A stretch of 64,000 nucleotides of DNA, from NCBI RefSeq assembly GCF_003627075.1, contig NZ_CP032630.1:2728001-2792000 (forward strand), read 5' to 3'. This DNA comes from Protaetiibacter intestinalis. Its GTDB lineage: Bacteria > Actinomycetota > Actinomycetes > Actinomycetales > Microbacteriaceae. The position numbers and the translations under genes are program-made. The notes below the pieces were generated by a model. It did no database searches. It had not been told where the DNA came from and worked only from the letters and a program-made list of their open reading frames with translations. This document shows, in pieces, positions 39,768 through 50,626 of this stretch; positions within the stretch are counted from its first letter, which is position 1, and each line of letters begins with the position of its first letter.

Positions 39768-41741
39768 TCAGAGCTCGTCGAAGGGCTCGGGATCGTCGAA
39801 GCGGGCACGCAGCGGGAGGGGGGCACGGCCGGGGCGCGCGGCGCCCGGAATCGGTTTGCGGCGCGTCGCGGCCTGGCGCACGATCTCGCCGCGCACGGCC
39901 CGGGCCACCTCGGCACCGTGGGCGTAGTCGAAGCGGATGATGGCACGGGCCCGGCCGTCGGCCACGCGTTCGGCGAGCACGGCCGCCTCGGGGGGCAGCG
40001 CACGACGGGCGGCGGCGACCGCGTCGGGCAGACCCTCGAGCGTCGCGACGCGCGCGGCCGGCGGGAAGCCGAGGGCGCGACGGTCCGCGAGCTCGGCACG
40101 CGCGAAGGCGCCGACGTTGCCCGTGGAGAGCGCCGTCGCGAGGCGGCCCCCGACTCCGACGAGCATGACGGGCGCGCCGTCCGCCGCGAGGGCGGCCGCA
40201 TCCGACCACCAGCGCAGGCAGTCCTCGGCGATGCGCAGGGTCTCGCGCGCCACCATCCGCTCGCCGTCGAGCAGCAGCACGGCGCGGTAGCCGCCCGCCG
40301 CGACCGGCTCCGCGCCGCGCGTCGCCACCACGAGCGCAGGACGCTCGTCGACCTCGAGCACGCGGCGCTCGCCGTCGGCCACGACGACGCGCGCCCCCGG
40401 GAACGCCCGCCCGAGCTCCTCCGCGGTGCGGGTGCTGCCCGCCCCGACGCGCGTGAGCCGCGAGGAGCCGCACTCGGTGCACCGCCAGTGGGTCTCCTCG
40501 ACCCCGCACCACAGACAGCTCGGCGCCCCGCCCGCGCGCTGCTGCCGCAGCGGGCCGCCGCAGCGTCGGCAGCGCGCCGCCGTGCCGCACTCGGCACAGC
40601 GCAGGCCCGGCGAGTATCCGGGGCGTGCCACCTGCACGAGCACCGGGCCCGTCGCGACCGCGGCGGCGGCCTCCCGCCAGGCGATCCCGGGGATGCGGGC
40701 GTGGGCGTCGTCGGGTGCCCCCGCCGCGTTCGCCGTCGAGACGACCCGCGCGCGGCGCGGCCGCTCGGGCGCGAGCCGCGAGAGCCAGCCGAGCTCCGCG
40801 AGCCGTTCCACCTCGGTCGTGCGGGTGTGCCCCGCGAACACGAGCGCGCCGCCCTGCTGCTCCTGGCGGATGAGGGCCGCGTCCCGGGCGTGCACGTAGG
40901 GGGTCAACGGCTCGGCGAGCAGCGGGTCGCCGTCGTTCCAGACCGCGAGGAGTCCGAGCCGGGAGGCCGGTGCGTACACGGCGGAGCGGCCGCCCAGCAC
41001 GACGACCGGCTCCTCCCCCATCGCGCGCAGCATCCCGCGGTAGCGGTCGGCGTCGGGCTGCCCCGCGTCGAAGCGCACGATGCGATCCGCGGGCAGCAGT
41101 TCGCCGAGGGCCGCCTCCAGCTGGCGGATGTCGCGGTGGTCGGGCGCAACGAGGATGGCGCTCGCCCCCCGGGTCACGGTGCGCGCGGCGAGGGCGGCGA
41201 GGGCGAGCGCCCAGCGACCCACCCAGACCTCCCCCGCGCGCTCGACGCCCGGGTCGACCTCGAGGGCGGCCCGCCCGCCCGCGAGCAGGGCGTCGACCTC
41301 CCCGGTCGCGTAGCCGGGCACGACGGGCGCCTCGCGCTCGAGCGGCGGCGGCTCGGCGCGGCCCGCCGCCCGCGCCGCCAGCCACGCCTTCTCGACCCGC
41401 ACCTGGCGCTTCGGGATCGCGAGTCGCAGCACGTCGATCGCCGACCCGGCCGCTCGGTCCGCGACCGCGCGCACGAGCCGCCACACCTCGGGGCGCAGCA
41501 CCTCCGCACTCGACACCACGGCCTCGAGGTCCGAGAGCGGGCCCGGATGCTCCTGCTGGGTCGCGAGCTCGACGACGAAGCCCTGCGTCATCCGGTTCGC
41601 GGTGCGCAGCGGCACGCTGACGCGCACGCCGGGCACGACGCCCTCCATACCCGCCGGGATGCGGTAGTCGAGCAGGCGGTCGAGCTGCGGCAGCGGGGTG
41701 TCGAGGATGACCCGCGCGATCGTCGGCTCGACGGGAGGCAC
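39768..41741 (-). CDS. priA: PriA primosomal protein, helicase-degenerate form
   Basis: PriA restarts collapsed replication forks. This 657-aa protein has the PriA N-terminal DNA-binding domain (ARVILDTPLPQLDRLLDYRIP) and the cysteine-rich insert with eight cysteines (CAECGTAARCRRCGG, CLWCG, CTECGSS). The expected Walker A loop is missing (ILVAPDHRDIRQLE stands after it) and the DEEH box is replaced by VWNDGD, so it is unlikely to unwind DNA with ATP. This is known in other actinobacteria, including mycobacteria. The GTG at 41739-41741 follows the metK stop by two bases; SAM synthesis and priA are neighbours in related genomes. Confidence 0.92.
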   Translation of the reverse strand: MPPVEPTIARVILDTPLPQLDRLLDYRIPAGMEGVVPGVRVSVPLRTANRMTQGFVVELATQQEHPGPLSDLEAVVSSAEVLRPEVWRLVRAVADRAAGSAIDVLRLAIPKRQVRVEKAWLAARAAGRAEPPPLEREAPVVPGYATGEVDALLAGGRAALEVDPGVERAGEVWVGRWALALAALAARTVTRGASAILVAPDHRDIRQLEAALGELLPADRIVRFDAGQPDADRYRGMLRAMGEEPVVVLGGRSAVYAPASRLGLLAVWNDGDPLLAEPLTPYVHARDAALIRQEQQGGALVFAGHTRTTEVERLAELGWLSRLAPERPRRARVVSTANAAGAPDDAHARIPGIAWREAAAAVATGPVLVQVARPGYSPGLRCAECGTAARCRRCGGPLRQQRAGGAPSCLWCGVEETHWRCTECGSSRLTRVGAGSTRTAEELGRAFPGARVVVADGERRVLEVDERPALVVATRGAEPVAAGGYRAVLLLDGERMVARETLRIAEDCLRWWSDAAALAADGAPVMLVGVGGRLATALSTGNVGAFARAELADRRALGFPPAARVATLEGLPDAVAAARRALPPEAAVLAERVADGRARAIIRFDYAHGAEVARAVRGEIVRQAATRRKPIPGAARPGRAPLPLRARFDDPEPFDEL

Positions 41742-41743
41742 CG

Positions 41744-42940
41744 TCAGAGCCCGGCGGCGCTGCGCAGCTCGTCGACGCGGTCGAGCCGCTCCCACGTGAA
41801 GTCGGGAAGCTCGCGGCCGAAGTGGCCGTAGGCGGCGGTCTGCGCGTAGATCGGACGCAGTAGGTCGAGGTCGCGGATGATGGCGGCCGGACGCAGGTCG
41901 AACACCTCGCGGATGGCGTCGGTGATGACCGCGTCGGACACGGCCCCGGTGCCGAAGGTCTCGACGTAGAGCCCAACCGGGGCCGCCTTGCCGATCGCGT
42001 ACGCGATCTGCACCTCGAGCCGATCGGCGAGGCCCGCGGCGACCGCGTTCTTGGCCACCCAGCGCATCGCGTAGGCGGCCGAACGGTCGACCTTGGAGGG
42101 GTCCTTGCCGGAGAAGGCGCCGCCGCCGTGGCGGGACGCGCCCCCGTAGGTGTCGACGATGATCTTGCGACCCGTGAGCCCGGCGTCGCCCTGGGGGCCG
42201 CCGATCTCGAAGCGCCCGGTGGGGTTGATGAAGCGGTTCGCCTGCTCCCACGGCAGGTCGACGCGCTCGAGCACGGGCCGCACGACGAGCTCGAAGAGCT
42301 CCGAGCGCAACTGCTCGTTGCCGACCTTCGGCGAGTGCTGGGCCGACATGACGATCGTCTCGATGGTGCGCGGCACGGCGCCCTCGTAGCCGACGGTCAC
42401 CTGGGTCTTGCCGTCGGGTCGCAGGTAGTCCACCTCGCCGCGGTGGCGCACCTCCGAGAGCCGCTCGGCGAGTCGGTGGGCGAGCCAGATGGGCAGCGGC
42501 ATGAGCTCGGGGGTCTCGCGCGTGGCGTAGCCGAACATGATGCCCTGATCGCCCGCCCCCTGCTTGTCGAGGTCGTCGAGGCTCGTGCCCTCGCGCGTCT
42601 CGAAGGCGTCGTCGACGCCCTGCGCGATGTCGGGCGACTGCCCGCCGATCGACACCGAGACCCCGCAGGAGCGCCCGTCGAACCAGACGTCGGAGGAGTC
42701 GTAGCCGATGTCGGTGATGCGCTTGCGCACGATCGCGGGAATCTCGACGTAGCCGGTCGTCGACACCTCGCCCGCGACGTGCACGAGGCCGGTCGTCACG
42801 AGCGTCTCCACCGCGACCCGCGCGTGCGGGTCGACCGTGAGCAGCGCGTCCAGGATCGAGTCGCTCACCTGGTCGCACAGCTTGTCGGGGTGACCCTCGG
42901 TGACGGATTCGGAGGTGAAGAGACGCAGGGAGGAGCTCAC
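41744..42940 (-). CDS. metK: S-adenosylmethionine synthetase
   Basis: MetK makes SAM from methionine and ATP. The 398-aa protein has the ATP site GHPDKLCDQ near residue 15, the signature [12 protein letters not shown] near 120, and the phosphate-binding loop [17 protein letters not shown] near 265. The GTG at 42938-42940 begins [19 protein letters not shown]; earlier in-frame codons lack family similarity. The 46-bp gap to coaBC is too short for a SAM riboswitch and shows none. Confidence 0.97.
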   Translation of the reverse strand: MSSSLRLFTSESVTEGHPDKLCDQVSDSILDALLTVDPHARVAVETLVTTGLVHVAGEVSTTGYVEIPAIVRKRITDIGYDSSDVWFDGRSCGVSVSIGGQSPDIAQGVDDAFETREGTSLDDLDKQGAGDQGIMFGYATRETPELMPLPIWLAHRLAERLSEVRHRGEVDYLRPDGKTQVTVGYEGAVPRTIETIVMSAQHSPKVGNEQLRSELFELVVRPVLERVDLPWEQANRFINPTGRFEIGGPQGDAGLTGRKIIVDTYGGASRHGGGAFSGKDPSKVDRSAAYAMRWVAKNAVAAGLADRLEVQIAYAIGKAAPVGLYVETFGTGAVSDAVITDAIREVFDLRPAAIIRDLDLLRPIYAQTAAYGHFGRELPDFTWERLDRVDELRSAAGL

Positions 42941-42986
42941 GGACAGCCTGTTTCGGTCGATGTCGTCGAAGGGGTGGAGGTGCGGC

Positions 42987-44177
42987 TCAGACCACGAGGT
43001 CGAGGATCGCATCGGCGACCTCGCGTTTGGAGCCGCTCGCCCGGGTCACTATATCGCCGCCCCTCGACACGATGACGACGCTGTTGCCCTCCGTGGCGAA
43101 ACCCTCGCTCCAGCCGACCCTGTTGAGGACCAGATAGTCGGCGCCCTTCCGGGCGGCCTTGGCGCGGCCGAGCTCCAGCAGCCGATCGTCGTCGGGCTCC
43201 GTCTCCGCGGCGAAGCCGACGATCGTGCGGCCGTCGCGGGGCGCGGCGGAGACCTCGGCGAGGATGTCGGGGTTGCGCACGAGCCGCAGGGCGAGCTCGT
43301 CGCCCTGGGTCTCCTTCTTGATCTTGGTCTCGGCCACGTGCTCGGGCCGGTAGTCGGCCACCGCGGCGGCCATCACGACGGCATCCGCGCCCGCGGCGGC
43401 CTCGAGCACGGCGTCGCGCAGCTCGAGCGCCGTGCCGACCTCGCGCAGTTCGACGCCCGAGGGTGCCGGCACCTCGAGATGCGCCGCGATGAGCAGCACG
43501 GAAGCGCCACGCGCGGCGGCCGCCTCCGCGATCGCGACCCCCTGGCGCCCGCTCGAGCGGTTGCCGATGAAGCGCACGGGGTCGAGCGGTTCGCGCGTGC
43601 CGCCCGCCGTCACGACGACGCGGCGTCCCGCCAGGTCGCGGGGCCGCAGCGCCGCGAGGGCGGCGTCGACGATGTCGGCGGGTTCCGACATGCGCCCCGG
43701 TCCGCTGTCGGATCCGGTGAGCTGCCCGGATGCCGGGCCTACGACGTGCACGCCCCGCGCGACGAGCGTCGCCACGTTGGCACGCGTCGCCGCGTTGGCC
43801 CACATCTCGGTGTGCATCGCGGGCGCGACGACGAGGGGTGCCGTGGAGGCGAGGATCGTGGTGCCGAGCAGGTCGTCGGCGAGCCCCGCCGCGAGCTTCG
43901 CGAGGGTGTTCGCGGTCGCCGGGGCCACGACCACGAGGTCGGCCGACTGGCCGAGCGCGACATGCCGCACCTCCGCGACGCCGTCGAACAGCTCGGTCTC
44001 GACCGGGTTGCGGCTGATCGCCTCCAGCGTCGGCCGGCCCACGAACCGCAGCGCGGCCTCCGTCGCCACGACGTGCACGTCGTGGCCGCGCAGCACGAAC
44101 TCGCGCACGACACCGACGGCCTTGTAGGCCGCGATGCCGCCGGAGATGCCGACGACGACGCGCAGCGGATCGCTCAT
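42987..44177 (-). CDS. coaBC: Phosphopantothenoylcysteine decarboxylase / phosphopantothenate-cysteine ligase
   Basis: CoaBC couples phosphopantothenate to cysteine and decarboxylates the product, steps two and three from pantothenate to CoA. The 396-aa protein has an N-terminal flavodoxin-like CoaC domain (GGIAAYKA near 14; the His motif in [14 protein letters not shown] near 70; PAMHTEMW near 118) and a C-terminal CoaB domain ([21 protein letters not shown] near 190; KIKKE near 285; NPDILAEV). The flap reads [11 protein letters not shown] where E. coli has a catalytic Cys158 in ACGDIGPGRM. Together with coaE at 8192 it gives two CoA steps in the window. Confidence 0.96.
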   Translation of the reverse strand: MSDPLRVVVGISGGIAAYKAVGVVREFVLRGHDVHVVATEAALRFVGRPTLEAISRNPVETELFDGVAEVRHVALGQSADLVVVAPATANTLAKLAAGLADDLLGTTILASTAPLVVAPAMHTEMWANAATRANVATLVARGVHVVGPASGQLTGSDSGPGRMSEPADIVDAALAALRPRDLAGRRVVVTAGGTREPLDPVRFIGNRSSGRQGVAIAEAAAARGASVLLIAAHLEVPAPSGVELREVGTALELRDAVLEAAAGADAVVMAAAVADYRPEHVAETKIKKETQGDELALRLVRNPDILAEVSAAPRDGRTIVGFAAETEPDDDRLLELGRAKAARKGADYLVLNRVGWSEGFATEGNSVVIVSRGGDIVTRASGSKREVADAILDLVV

Positions 44178-44195
44178 GCGCGGAGGGGGTCGGGC

Positions 44196-44450
44196 TTACT
44201 CGGCGAGCGGGGTGAGGACGAGCTTGTCCTCGTTGATCTCGTGGAGCGCGACCGACAGGGGCTTGTCGTCGATCGTCGAATCGACGAGCGGTCCGACGTT
44301 GTCGAAGAGCGAGCCCTCGTGCAGGTCGGCGTAGTAGTCGTTGATCTGGCGGGCGCGCTTGGAGGCGAAGATCACCAGCTGGTACTTCGAGTCGACCTTC
44401 GACAGCAGTTCGTCGATGGGCGGGTCGATGATGCCCTTGTTGTCGGCCAT
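44196..44450 (-). CDS. rpoZ: RNA polymerase omega subunit
   Basis: Omega helps fold and attach the beta' subunit of RNA polymerase. The 84-aa protein has the family core [29 protein letters not shown] at about 12-40; the C-terminal part [17 protein letters not shown] is also conserved. GAGGAGA precedes the ATG. It follows the mIHF-gmk fusion by 10 bp, as rpoZ follows gmk in most actinobacteria. Confidence 0.96.
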   Translation of the reverse strand: MADNKGIIDPPIDELLSKVDSKYQLVIFASKRARQINDYYADLHEGSLFDNVGPLVDSTIDDKPLSVALHEINEDKLVLTPLAE

Positions 44451-44460
44451 GCGGCTCTCC

Positions 44461-45366
44461 TCACGTTCGCGTGCGCGCGGAATCGGTTCCGGGCACTGCC
44501 AGCAATTCTACGACCTCGCGGGCCGCGCGTCCGACGTCGTGGTTCACGACGCGCACATCGAACTCGTGCTGGGCCGCGAGCTCGACCTTCGCGGTCTCCA
44601 GCCGACGGGCCTGCTCGGCCGCCGATTCGGTGCCGCGGCCGGTCAGTCGGCGCACGAGCTCCTCCCAGCTGGGCGGCAGCAGGAAGACGAGCAGCGCATC
44701 CGGCATCGCCTCCCGCACCGCCCGGGCACCCTGCAGGTCGATCTCGAGGAGGACGCTGCGCCCCTCGGCGAGGGCCGCCTCGATGGGCGGACGCGGGGTG
44801 CCGTAGCGGGAGGCGTTGTGCACCGTCGCGTACTCGAGGAAGTCGTTGCCCTCGATCATGGCGTCGAACTGCTCGTCCGAGACGAAGTAGTAGTGGCGGC
44901 CGTCGACCTCGCCGGGACGCGGCGGCCGTGTCGTCGCGGAGACGCTCAGCAGCACCTCGGGGTAGTTGTCGCGGATGTGGGCCGAGACGGTGCCCTTGCC
45001 GACCGCGGTCGGCCCCGCGAGCACGACGAGTCGCCCGGCGGCGCGCAGCGGGCCGACGTCGCGCGCGGCGAGCCAGTCGCGCAGGCGCACCCGCTGCCGG
45101 GCGCCGAGGCCTCCGACGCGCTTGGCGTCGGCGATCCCGAGCTCCTCCATGATGCGGGCGACGCGGCTCGGTCCGATCCCCGGGATGCTCGTGAGCAGCT
45201 CGCGCACGCGGAGGCTGCCCTCCGGCGTGCTCGGGTCGGCCCAGGCCGCCTCCGCGATCTCGAGCGGCCGGCGCTCACGGCGGCGCACGGCCTCCTTCAC
45301 GGCGGCGCGGGCGCGCCGTGCGGCGATCGCCGCACGGGAGGCGGCGACCCGGTCGACCTCGGGCAT
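44461..45366 (-). CDS. gmk: Fusion of actinobacterial integration host factor (mIHF) and guanylate kinase
   Basis: The 301-aa protein joins two normally separate products. Residues about 1-105 match mIHF, a nucleoid DNA-binding protein essential in mycobacteria: a basic helical N-terminus rich in Ala and Arg, then [19 protein letters not shown] and [18 protein letters not shown], the helix-turn region that grips DNA. Residues about 110-301 are guanylate kinase (GMP + ATP to GDP): Walker [13 protein letters not shown] site [20 protein letters not shown], and [11 protein letters not shown]. The frame is continuous with no stop between. The ATG has AGAGGTG five bases upstream; an in-frame GTG overlapping the pyrF stop (45370-45372) is the alternative. 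Confidence 0.93.
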   Translation of the reverse strand: MPEVDRVAASRAAIAARRARAAVKEAVRRRERRPLEIAEAAWADPSTPEGSLRVRELLTSIPGIGPSRVARIMEELGIADAKRVGGLGARQRVRLRDWLAARDVGPLRAAGRLVVLAGPTAVGKGTVSAHIRDNYPEVLLSVSATTRPPRPGEVDGRHYYFVSDEQFDAMIEGNDFLEYATVHNASRYGTPRPPIEAALAEGRSVLLEIDLQGARAVREAMPDALLVFLLPPSWEELVRRLTGRGTESAAEQARRLETAKVELAAQHEFDVRVVNHDVGRAAREVVELLAVPGTDSARTRT

Positions 45367-45368
45367 CG

Positions 45369-46187
45369 TCACCTCTGCCACGATGCCACCTCCGCGACCG
45401 CGGCGTCGATCGCCGAGCCGATGCCGTCGGGACCGGCGCCGAGCACCGAACGCGACACGCTCGGCAGCAGCGAACCGATCGCCGCGCCGAAGGTCGCCGG
45501 GGCATCGGCGAGGCGGGCGCCCTGCACCCCGAAGCCGGGACCGAGCACCGGCACGGCCCGCAGCGCATCCGGGTCGATGCCGACGGCCGCGAGCTCGACC
45601 GTGCCGCCGACCACGACGCCCACGTTCCCGCCGTGCTCGGCCGCGTGGGCGACCATGCGGGCGGCGATGGTCTCGCCGGATGCCGTGCGCAGGGTCTGCA
45701 CCTCCGCGCTCTCCGGGTTGGAGGTCGCCGCGAGCACGAACACGCCCTTGCCGGCCGCGGCCGCGCGCGCGAGCACGCCGTCGAGCGAGCCGAAGCCCTG
45801 GTAGGCGACGGCCGTCATGGCATCCGCCTCGAGCGGCGTGCCGGGCGTGAGCCACGCCTCGCCGTAGGCGTCGACGGTCGAGCCGACGTCGCCCCGCTTG
45901 ACGTCGGCGATGACGAGCAGGCCCGCGGCACGGGCCGCGGCGAGCAGCTCCTCGAGCACCGCGTAGCCCGCCGAGCCGTGCCGCTCGAAGAAGGAGATCT
46001 GCGGCTTGACGATGCCGATGCGCGACGCCGCGGCGTCGATCACCCGGAGGCCGAACTCGCGCACCCCCGCGGCATCGTCGCCGAGACCCCACGCCGCCAG
46101 CAGCGGCGCGTGCGGATCGATGCCGACGCACAGGGGCCCTCGTCGAGCGACGACCTCCGCGAGCCGGGCGCCGAATCCGTCCGTCAT
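45369..46187 (-). CDS. pyrF: Orotidine 5'-phosphate decarboxylase
   Basis: PyrF decarboxylates OMP to UMP, the last de novo pyrimidine step. The 272-aa protein is the longer mycobacterial-type form. The catalytic aspartate-lysine array is in [11 protein letters not shown] (Asp95, Lys97, Asp100), with GIDPH near 22-26 and [11 protein letters not shown] near 61. The ATG overlaps the carB stop. pyrD and pyrE are not in this window. Confidence 0.95.
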   Translation of the reverse strand: MTDGFGARLAEVVARRGPLCVGIDPHAPLLAAWGLGDDAAGVREFGLRVIDAAASRIGIVKPQISFFERHGSAGYAVLEELLAAARAAGLLVIADVKRGDVGSTVDAYGEAWLTPGTPLEADAMTAVAYQGFGSLDGVLARAAAAGKGVFVLAATSNPESAEVQTLRTASGETIAARMVAHAAEHGGNVGVVVGGTVELAAVGIDPDALRAVPVLGPGFGVQGARLADAPATFGAAIGSLLPSVSRSVLGAGPDGIGSAIDAAVAEVASWQR

Positions 46188-49100
46188 CCGGCGACTCCCG
46201 CCCGGGCCGCGCGATCGGTCGCGTAGTCCTGGAGGCTGCGCACCCGCACCTCGGAGCCGCGCGCCTCGAGCGAGCCGACGGCGGCGCCGAGCTGCGCGAT
46301 CGTCGTGAACAGCGGCTTGTCGGCCGCGACGGTCGCCGTGCGGATCTCGACCCCGTCGGCGCGCGCGCTGCGGCCGCTCGGGGTGTTGATGACCACGTCG
46401 ATGCGCCCCGTGTTGATGAGGTCGACGACCGTGCCCTCGATGCCGCCCTGCCCCATCGAGTACTTGCGCACCGTGGTGGCCCGGATGCCGTTGCGCGCGA
46501 GCACCTCGGCGGTGCCCTCGGTCGCGACGATGTCGAAGCCGAGCTGCTGCAGGCGCAGCACCGGCAGCACGACGGCGCGCTTGTCGCGGTCGGCGACCGA
46601 CACGAACACGGTGCCGGAGTCGGGCAGCCCGCCGTAGGCCGCGTCCTGGCTCTTCGCGAAGGCGCGCGGGAAGTCGGCGTCGATGCCCATGACCTCGCCG
46701 GTCGAGCGCATCTCCGGCCCGAGCACCGAGTCGACGACGTGGCCGTCGCGGGTGCGGAAGCGCTTGAACGGCAGCACCGCCTCCTTGACCGAGACGGGCG
46801 AGTCGAGCGGCACGCGCGAGCCGTCGTGCTCGGGCAGCAGGCCGTCGCCCACGAGCTCGTCGATCGAGCGGCCCACCATGACGAGCGAGGCCGCCTTGGC
46901 GAGCGGGATGCCGAGCGCCTTCGAGACGAACGGCACCGTCCGCGAGGCACGCGGGTTCGCCTCGAGCACGTAGAGCACGCCCGCGCCGATCGCGAACTGC
47001 ACGTTGAGCAGGCCGTTGACGCCGATGCCCTCGGCGATCTTGCGCGTCGCGTCGACGACCCGGTCGAGCACGTCGCGGCCGAGCGTGACGGGCGGCAGAG
47101 TGCAGGCGGAGTCGCCCGAGTGCACACCGGCCTCCTCGATGTGCTCCATGATGCCGCCGACGTACAGGCGCTCGCCGTCGTAGAGGGCGTCGATGTCGAT
47201 CTCCAGGGCGTCGTCGAGGAAGCGGTCGACGAGCAGCGGCGAGCCCGGGCCGATGATGGCCTGGTCGCGCACCCGGTCGAAGTAGTCCTCGAGGCTCGGG
47301 GTGTCGTAGACGATCTCCATGCCGCGTCCGCCGAGCACGAAGCTGGGACGCACGAGCACCGGGTAGCCGATCGCCTCGGCGACGGCGACGGCGCTCGGCG
47401 CGTCGGTGGCGGTGCCGTTGCGCGGCGAGATGAGTCCCGCGCGGTCGAGGATGCCGGAGAACAGTCCGCGCTCCTCCGCGAGGTCGATCGCGCCGGGGCT
47501 CGTGCCGAGGATCGGCACCCCCGCCGCCTCGAGGCCCTTCGCGAGACCGAGGGCGGTCTGGCCGCCGAGCTGCACGATGACGCCCACGAGCTCGCCCGAC
47601 TGCGACTCCGCGTGCACGACCTCGAGCACGTCCTCGAGGGTGAGGGGCTCGAAGTAGAGCCGGTCGCTCGTGTCGTAGTCGGTCGACACGGTCTCCGGGT
47701 TGCAGTTGATCATGATCGTCTCGAACCCGGCGTCGTGCAGCGCGAAGCTCGCGTGCACGCAGGAGTAGTCGAACTCGACGCCCTGTCCAATGCGGTTCGG
47801 GCCGGAGCCCAGGATGACCACCTTGCGCTTGTCGCTCGGAGCGACCTCGGTCTCGAGGTCGTAGCTCGAGTAGTGGTACGGGGTGAGGGCCGGGAACTCG
47901 CCCGCGCAGGTGTCGACCGTCTTGTAGACGGGCCGGACGCCGAGCTGCCAGCGGAGGTTGCGCACCTGCTGCTCCTCGAGGCCGCGCAGCTGGGCGATCT
48001 GGGCGTCGGAGAAGCCGTGGTCCTTCGCGAGGCGGAAGAGCGCCTCGTCGAGCGGGCGCAGGCTCGCGATCTCGTCGGCGACCTCGTTGACGAGCACGAT
48101 CTGGTCGAGGAACCAGGGATCGATGCCGGTCGCGGCATACAACTCCTCGACCGTCGCGCCGGCGCGCAGCGCCTGCTGCACCGTGACGATGCGACCGTCG
48201 GTGGGCGTCTTCGCGAGCTTGATCAGCTCGCCCTTGGGCGCCAGGTGGGTGTCCCAGTGGAAGCTCGAACCGCGCTTCTCGAGCGAGCGCAGCGCCTTCT
48301 GCAGGGCGGTCGTGTAGTTGCGGCCGATCGCCATCGCCTCGCCGACCGACTTCATGGTGGTCGTGAGGGTGGCATCCGCCGAGGGGAACTTCTCGAAGGC
48401 GAAGCGGGGCACCTTGACGACGATGTAGTCGAGGGTCGGCTCGAAGGAGGCCGGGGTGACCTTCGTGATGTCGTTGGGGATCTCGTCGAGGCGGTAGCCG
48501 ATCGCGAGCTTCGCGGCGATCTTCGCGATCGGGAAGCCCGTGGCCTTCGAGGCGAGCGCCGAGGAGCGCGAGACGCGCGGGTTCATCTCGATGACGATGA
48601 CGCGCCCCGTGGTCGGCTCGACCGCGAACTGGATGTTGCAGCCGCCCGTGTCGACGCCGACCGCGCGGATGATGTCGATGCCGATGTCGCGCAGCCGCTG
48701 GTACTCGCGGTCGGTGAGGGTGAGCGCGGGCGCGACCGTGATCGAGTCGCCCGTGTGCACGCCGACCGGGTCGACGTTCTCGATCGAGCAGACGACGACC
48801 GTGTTGTCGGAGGTGTCGCGCATGAGCTCGAGCTCGTACTCCTTCCAGCCGAGGATGGACTCCTCGAGGAGCACCTCGGTGGTGGGCGACTGGTGCAGAC
48901 CGTCGGAGACCATGCGCTCGAGCTCGGCGCGGTCGTGGGCGAAGCCGGAGCCGAGGCCGCCCATCGTGAACGACGGGCGCACGACGAGCGGGTAGCCGAG
49001 GTCGTCGGCCGCCGTGATCGCCTCGTCGAGGGTGTGCACGATGTAGGACCTCGCGACGTCGGCACCGGCCTCGATCACGAGGTCCTTGAAGATCTGGCGG

Positions 49101-49483
49101 TCCTCGCCCTTCTTGATGGCGTCGACCTTCGCGCCGATGAGCTCCACGCCGTACTTCTCGAGGATGCCGGCCTCGTCGAGCGCTATGGCCGCGTTGAGCG
49201 CGGTCTGGCCGCCGAGCGTCGGCAGCACGGCATCCGGGCGCTCCTTCGCGATGATCGCCTCGAGGATCTCGTTCGTGATCGGCTCGATGTAGGTCGCGTC
49301 GGCGAAGTCGGGGTCGGTCATGATCGTCGCGGGGTTGGGGTTCACGAGGATCACCCGCACCCCCTCGGCGCGCAGCACCCGGCAGGCCTGCGTGCCGGAG
49401 TAGTCGAACTCGGCGGCCTGCCCGATGACGATCGGGCCGGACCCGATGACGAGGACGCTCTGGATGTCGGCTCTCTTGGGCAC
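46184..49483 (-). CDS. carB: Carbamoyl phosphate synthase large subunit
   Basis: CarB makes carbamoyl phosphate from bicarbonate, two ATP and ammonia from CarA, feeding both pyrimidine and arginine synthesis. The 1099-aa protein has two homologous ATP-grasp halves ([21 protein letters not shown] at the start; [20 protein letters not shown] near 555), metal motifs in [20 protein letters not shown] and [20 protein letters not shown], and a C-terminal MGS-like allosteric domain from about 945. The GTG immediately follows the carA TAA. Confidence 0.97.
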   Translation of the reverse strand: MPKRADIQSVLVIGSGPIVIGQAAEFDYSGTQACRVLRAEGVRVILVNPNPATIMTDPDFADATYIEPITNEILEAIIAKERPDAVLPTLGGQTALNAAIALDEAGILEKYGVELIGAKVDAIKKGEDRQIFKDLVIEAGADVARSYIVHTLDEAITAADDLGYPLVVRPSFTMGGLGSGFAHDRAELERMVSDGLHQSPTTEVLLEESILGWKEYELELMRDTSDNTVVVCSIENVDPVGVHTGDSITVAPALTLTDREYQRLRDIGIDIIRAVGVDTGGCNIQFAVEPTTGRVIVIEMNPRVSRSSALASKATGFPIAKIAAKLAIGYRLDEIPNDITKVTPASFEPTLDYIVVKVPRFAFEKFPSADATLTTTMKSVGEAMAIGRNYTTALQKALRSLEKRGSSFHWDTHLAPKGELIKLAKTPTDGRIVTVQQALRAGATVEELYAATGIDPWFLDQIVLVNEVADEIASLRPLDEALFRLAKDHGFSDAQIAQLRGLEEQQVRNLRWQLGVRPVYKTVDTCAGEFPALTPYHYSSYDLETEVAPSDKRKVVILGSGPNRIGQGVEFDYSCVHASFALHDAGFETIMINCNPETVSTDYDTSDRLYFEPLTLEDVLEVVHAESQSGELVGVIVQLGGQTALGLAKGLEAAGVPILGTSPGAIDLAEERGLFSGILDRAGLISPRNGTATDAPSAVAVAEAIGYPVLVRPSFVLGGRGMEIVYDTPSLEDYFDRVRDQAIIGPGSPLLVDRFLDDALEIDIDALYDGERLYVGGIMEHIEEAGVHSGDSACTLPPVTLGRDVLDRVVDATRKIAEGIGVNGLLNVQFAIGAGVLYVLEANPRASRTVPFVSKALGIPLAKAASLVMVGRSIDELVGDGLLPEHDGSRVPLDSPVSVKEAVLPFKRFRTRDGHVVDSVLGPEMRSTGEVMGIDADFPRAFAKSQDAAYGGLPDSGTVFVSVADRDKRAVVLPVLRLQQLGFDIVATEGTAEVLARNGIRATTVRKYSMGQGGIEGTVVDLINTGRIDVVINTPSGRSARADGVEIRTATVAADKPLFTTIAQLGAAVGSLEARGSEVRVRSLQDYATDRAARAGVAG

Positions 49484-50626
49484 TTAGTTCTTCTTCGCGA
49501 GGTCGGCCGCGACCATGTCGCGGAAACGGTCGAACAGGTAGTTGGCGTCGTGCGGACCGGCCGCCGCCTCGGGGTGGTACTGCACCGAGAAGGCGGGGAT
49601 GTCGAGGGCGCGCAGCCCCTCCACGACGTTGTCGTTGAGGCCCACGTGGCTCACCTCGAGCCGCCCGAAGCCGGCCGGGCTCTCGATGACGCCCTCGAGC
49701 GGGGCGTCGACGGCGAAGCCGTGGTTGTGGGCGGTGATCTCGACCCGGCCGGTGGCCTTGTCGAGCACGGGCTGGTTGATGCCGCGGTGGCCGAACGGCA
49801 GCTTGTAGGTGCCGAGGCCGAGGGCGCGGCCGAGCAGCTGGTTGCCGAAGCAGATGCCGAAGAACGGCAGCCCCTCCCGCAGCACCCCCTGCAGCAGCTC
49901 GACGTGGTCGCCGGAGGCCGCCGGGTCGCCCGGGCCGTTGGAGTAGAACACCGCGACCGGGTCGATGGCGAGGATGCCCTCGAGGGTGACGTCCTGCGGG
50001 AGCACGTGCACCTCGAAACCGCGGTCGGCGAGGTTGTCGATCGTGGCCTGCTTGACGCCCAGGTCGAGCACGGCGAGGTTGCCGAGCCGCTCGCCGCGCG
50101 CGGGGGTCACCGTGGCTGCGGCGACCGAGACCTGCGCCGAGAGGTTGAGGCCCGCCATCGACGCGCCGGAGCGCACGATCTCGAGCTGCTCCTCGGCGCC
50201 GAGCGCGGCATCCGGGCCGGAGAAGATGCCCGCCCGCATGGACCCGGCGTCGCGCAGGCGGCGGGTCACGGCCCGGGTGTCGATGCCGCTGATGCCGACC
50301 ACGCCGTTCTCGCCGAGGTCGGCGTCGAGGCTGCCCGTCGCCCGGAAGTTCGACACGACGCGGGAGGGGTCGCGCACGACGTACCCGGAGACCCAGATGC
50401 GCCGCGACTCCGGATCCTCCTGGTTGACGCCCGTGTTGCCGATGTGCGGAGCCGTCATGACGACGATCTGGCCCGCGTAGCTCGGGTCGGTGAGGGTCTC
50501 CTGGTAGCCGGTCATGCCGGTCGCGAAGACCGCCTCCCCGAGGGTGCGGCCGCGGGCGCCGTAGGCGCGCCCGGTGTACCGGGTGCCGTCCTCGAGCACG
50601 AGCACGGCGGGGTCGGTGTCGATCAT
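49484..50626 (-). CDS. carA: Carbamoyl phosphate synthase small subunit
   Basis: CarA hydrolyses glutamine and passes ammonia to CarB. The 380-aa protein has the N-terminal CarA domain ([16 protein letters not shown]) and a class I glutaminase domain with the nucleophile cysteine in [12 protein letters not shown] (about 255-266) and His-Glu in [14 protein letters not shown] (about 350). The ATG overlaps the stop of the PH-like gene by four bases. Confidence 0.97.
   Translation of the reverse strand: MIDTDPAVLVLEDGTRYTGRAYGARGRTLGEAVFATGMTGYQETLTDPSYAGQIVVMTAPHIGNTGVNQEDPESRRIWVSGYVVRDPSRVVSNFRATGSLDADLGENGVVGISGIDTRAVTRRLRDAGSMRAGIFSGPDAALGAEEQLEIVRSGASMAGLNLSAQVSVAAATVTPARGERLGNLAVLDLGVKQATIDNLADRGFEVHVLPQDVTLEGILAIDPVAVFYSNGPGDPAASGDHVELLQGVLREGLPFFGICFGNQLLGRALGLGTYKLPFGHRGINQPVLDKATGRVEITAHNHGFAVDAPLEGVIESPAGFGRLEVSHVGLNDNVVEGLRALDIPAFSVQYHPEAAAGPHDANYLFDRFRDMVAADLAKKN

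Noticed and set aside
42941..42986. SAM riboswitch before metK
   Set aside because: The gap is only 46 bp, too short, and shows no riboswitch-like structure.
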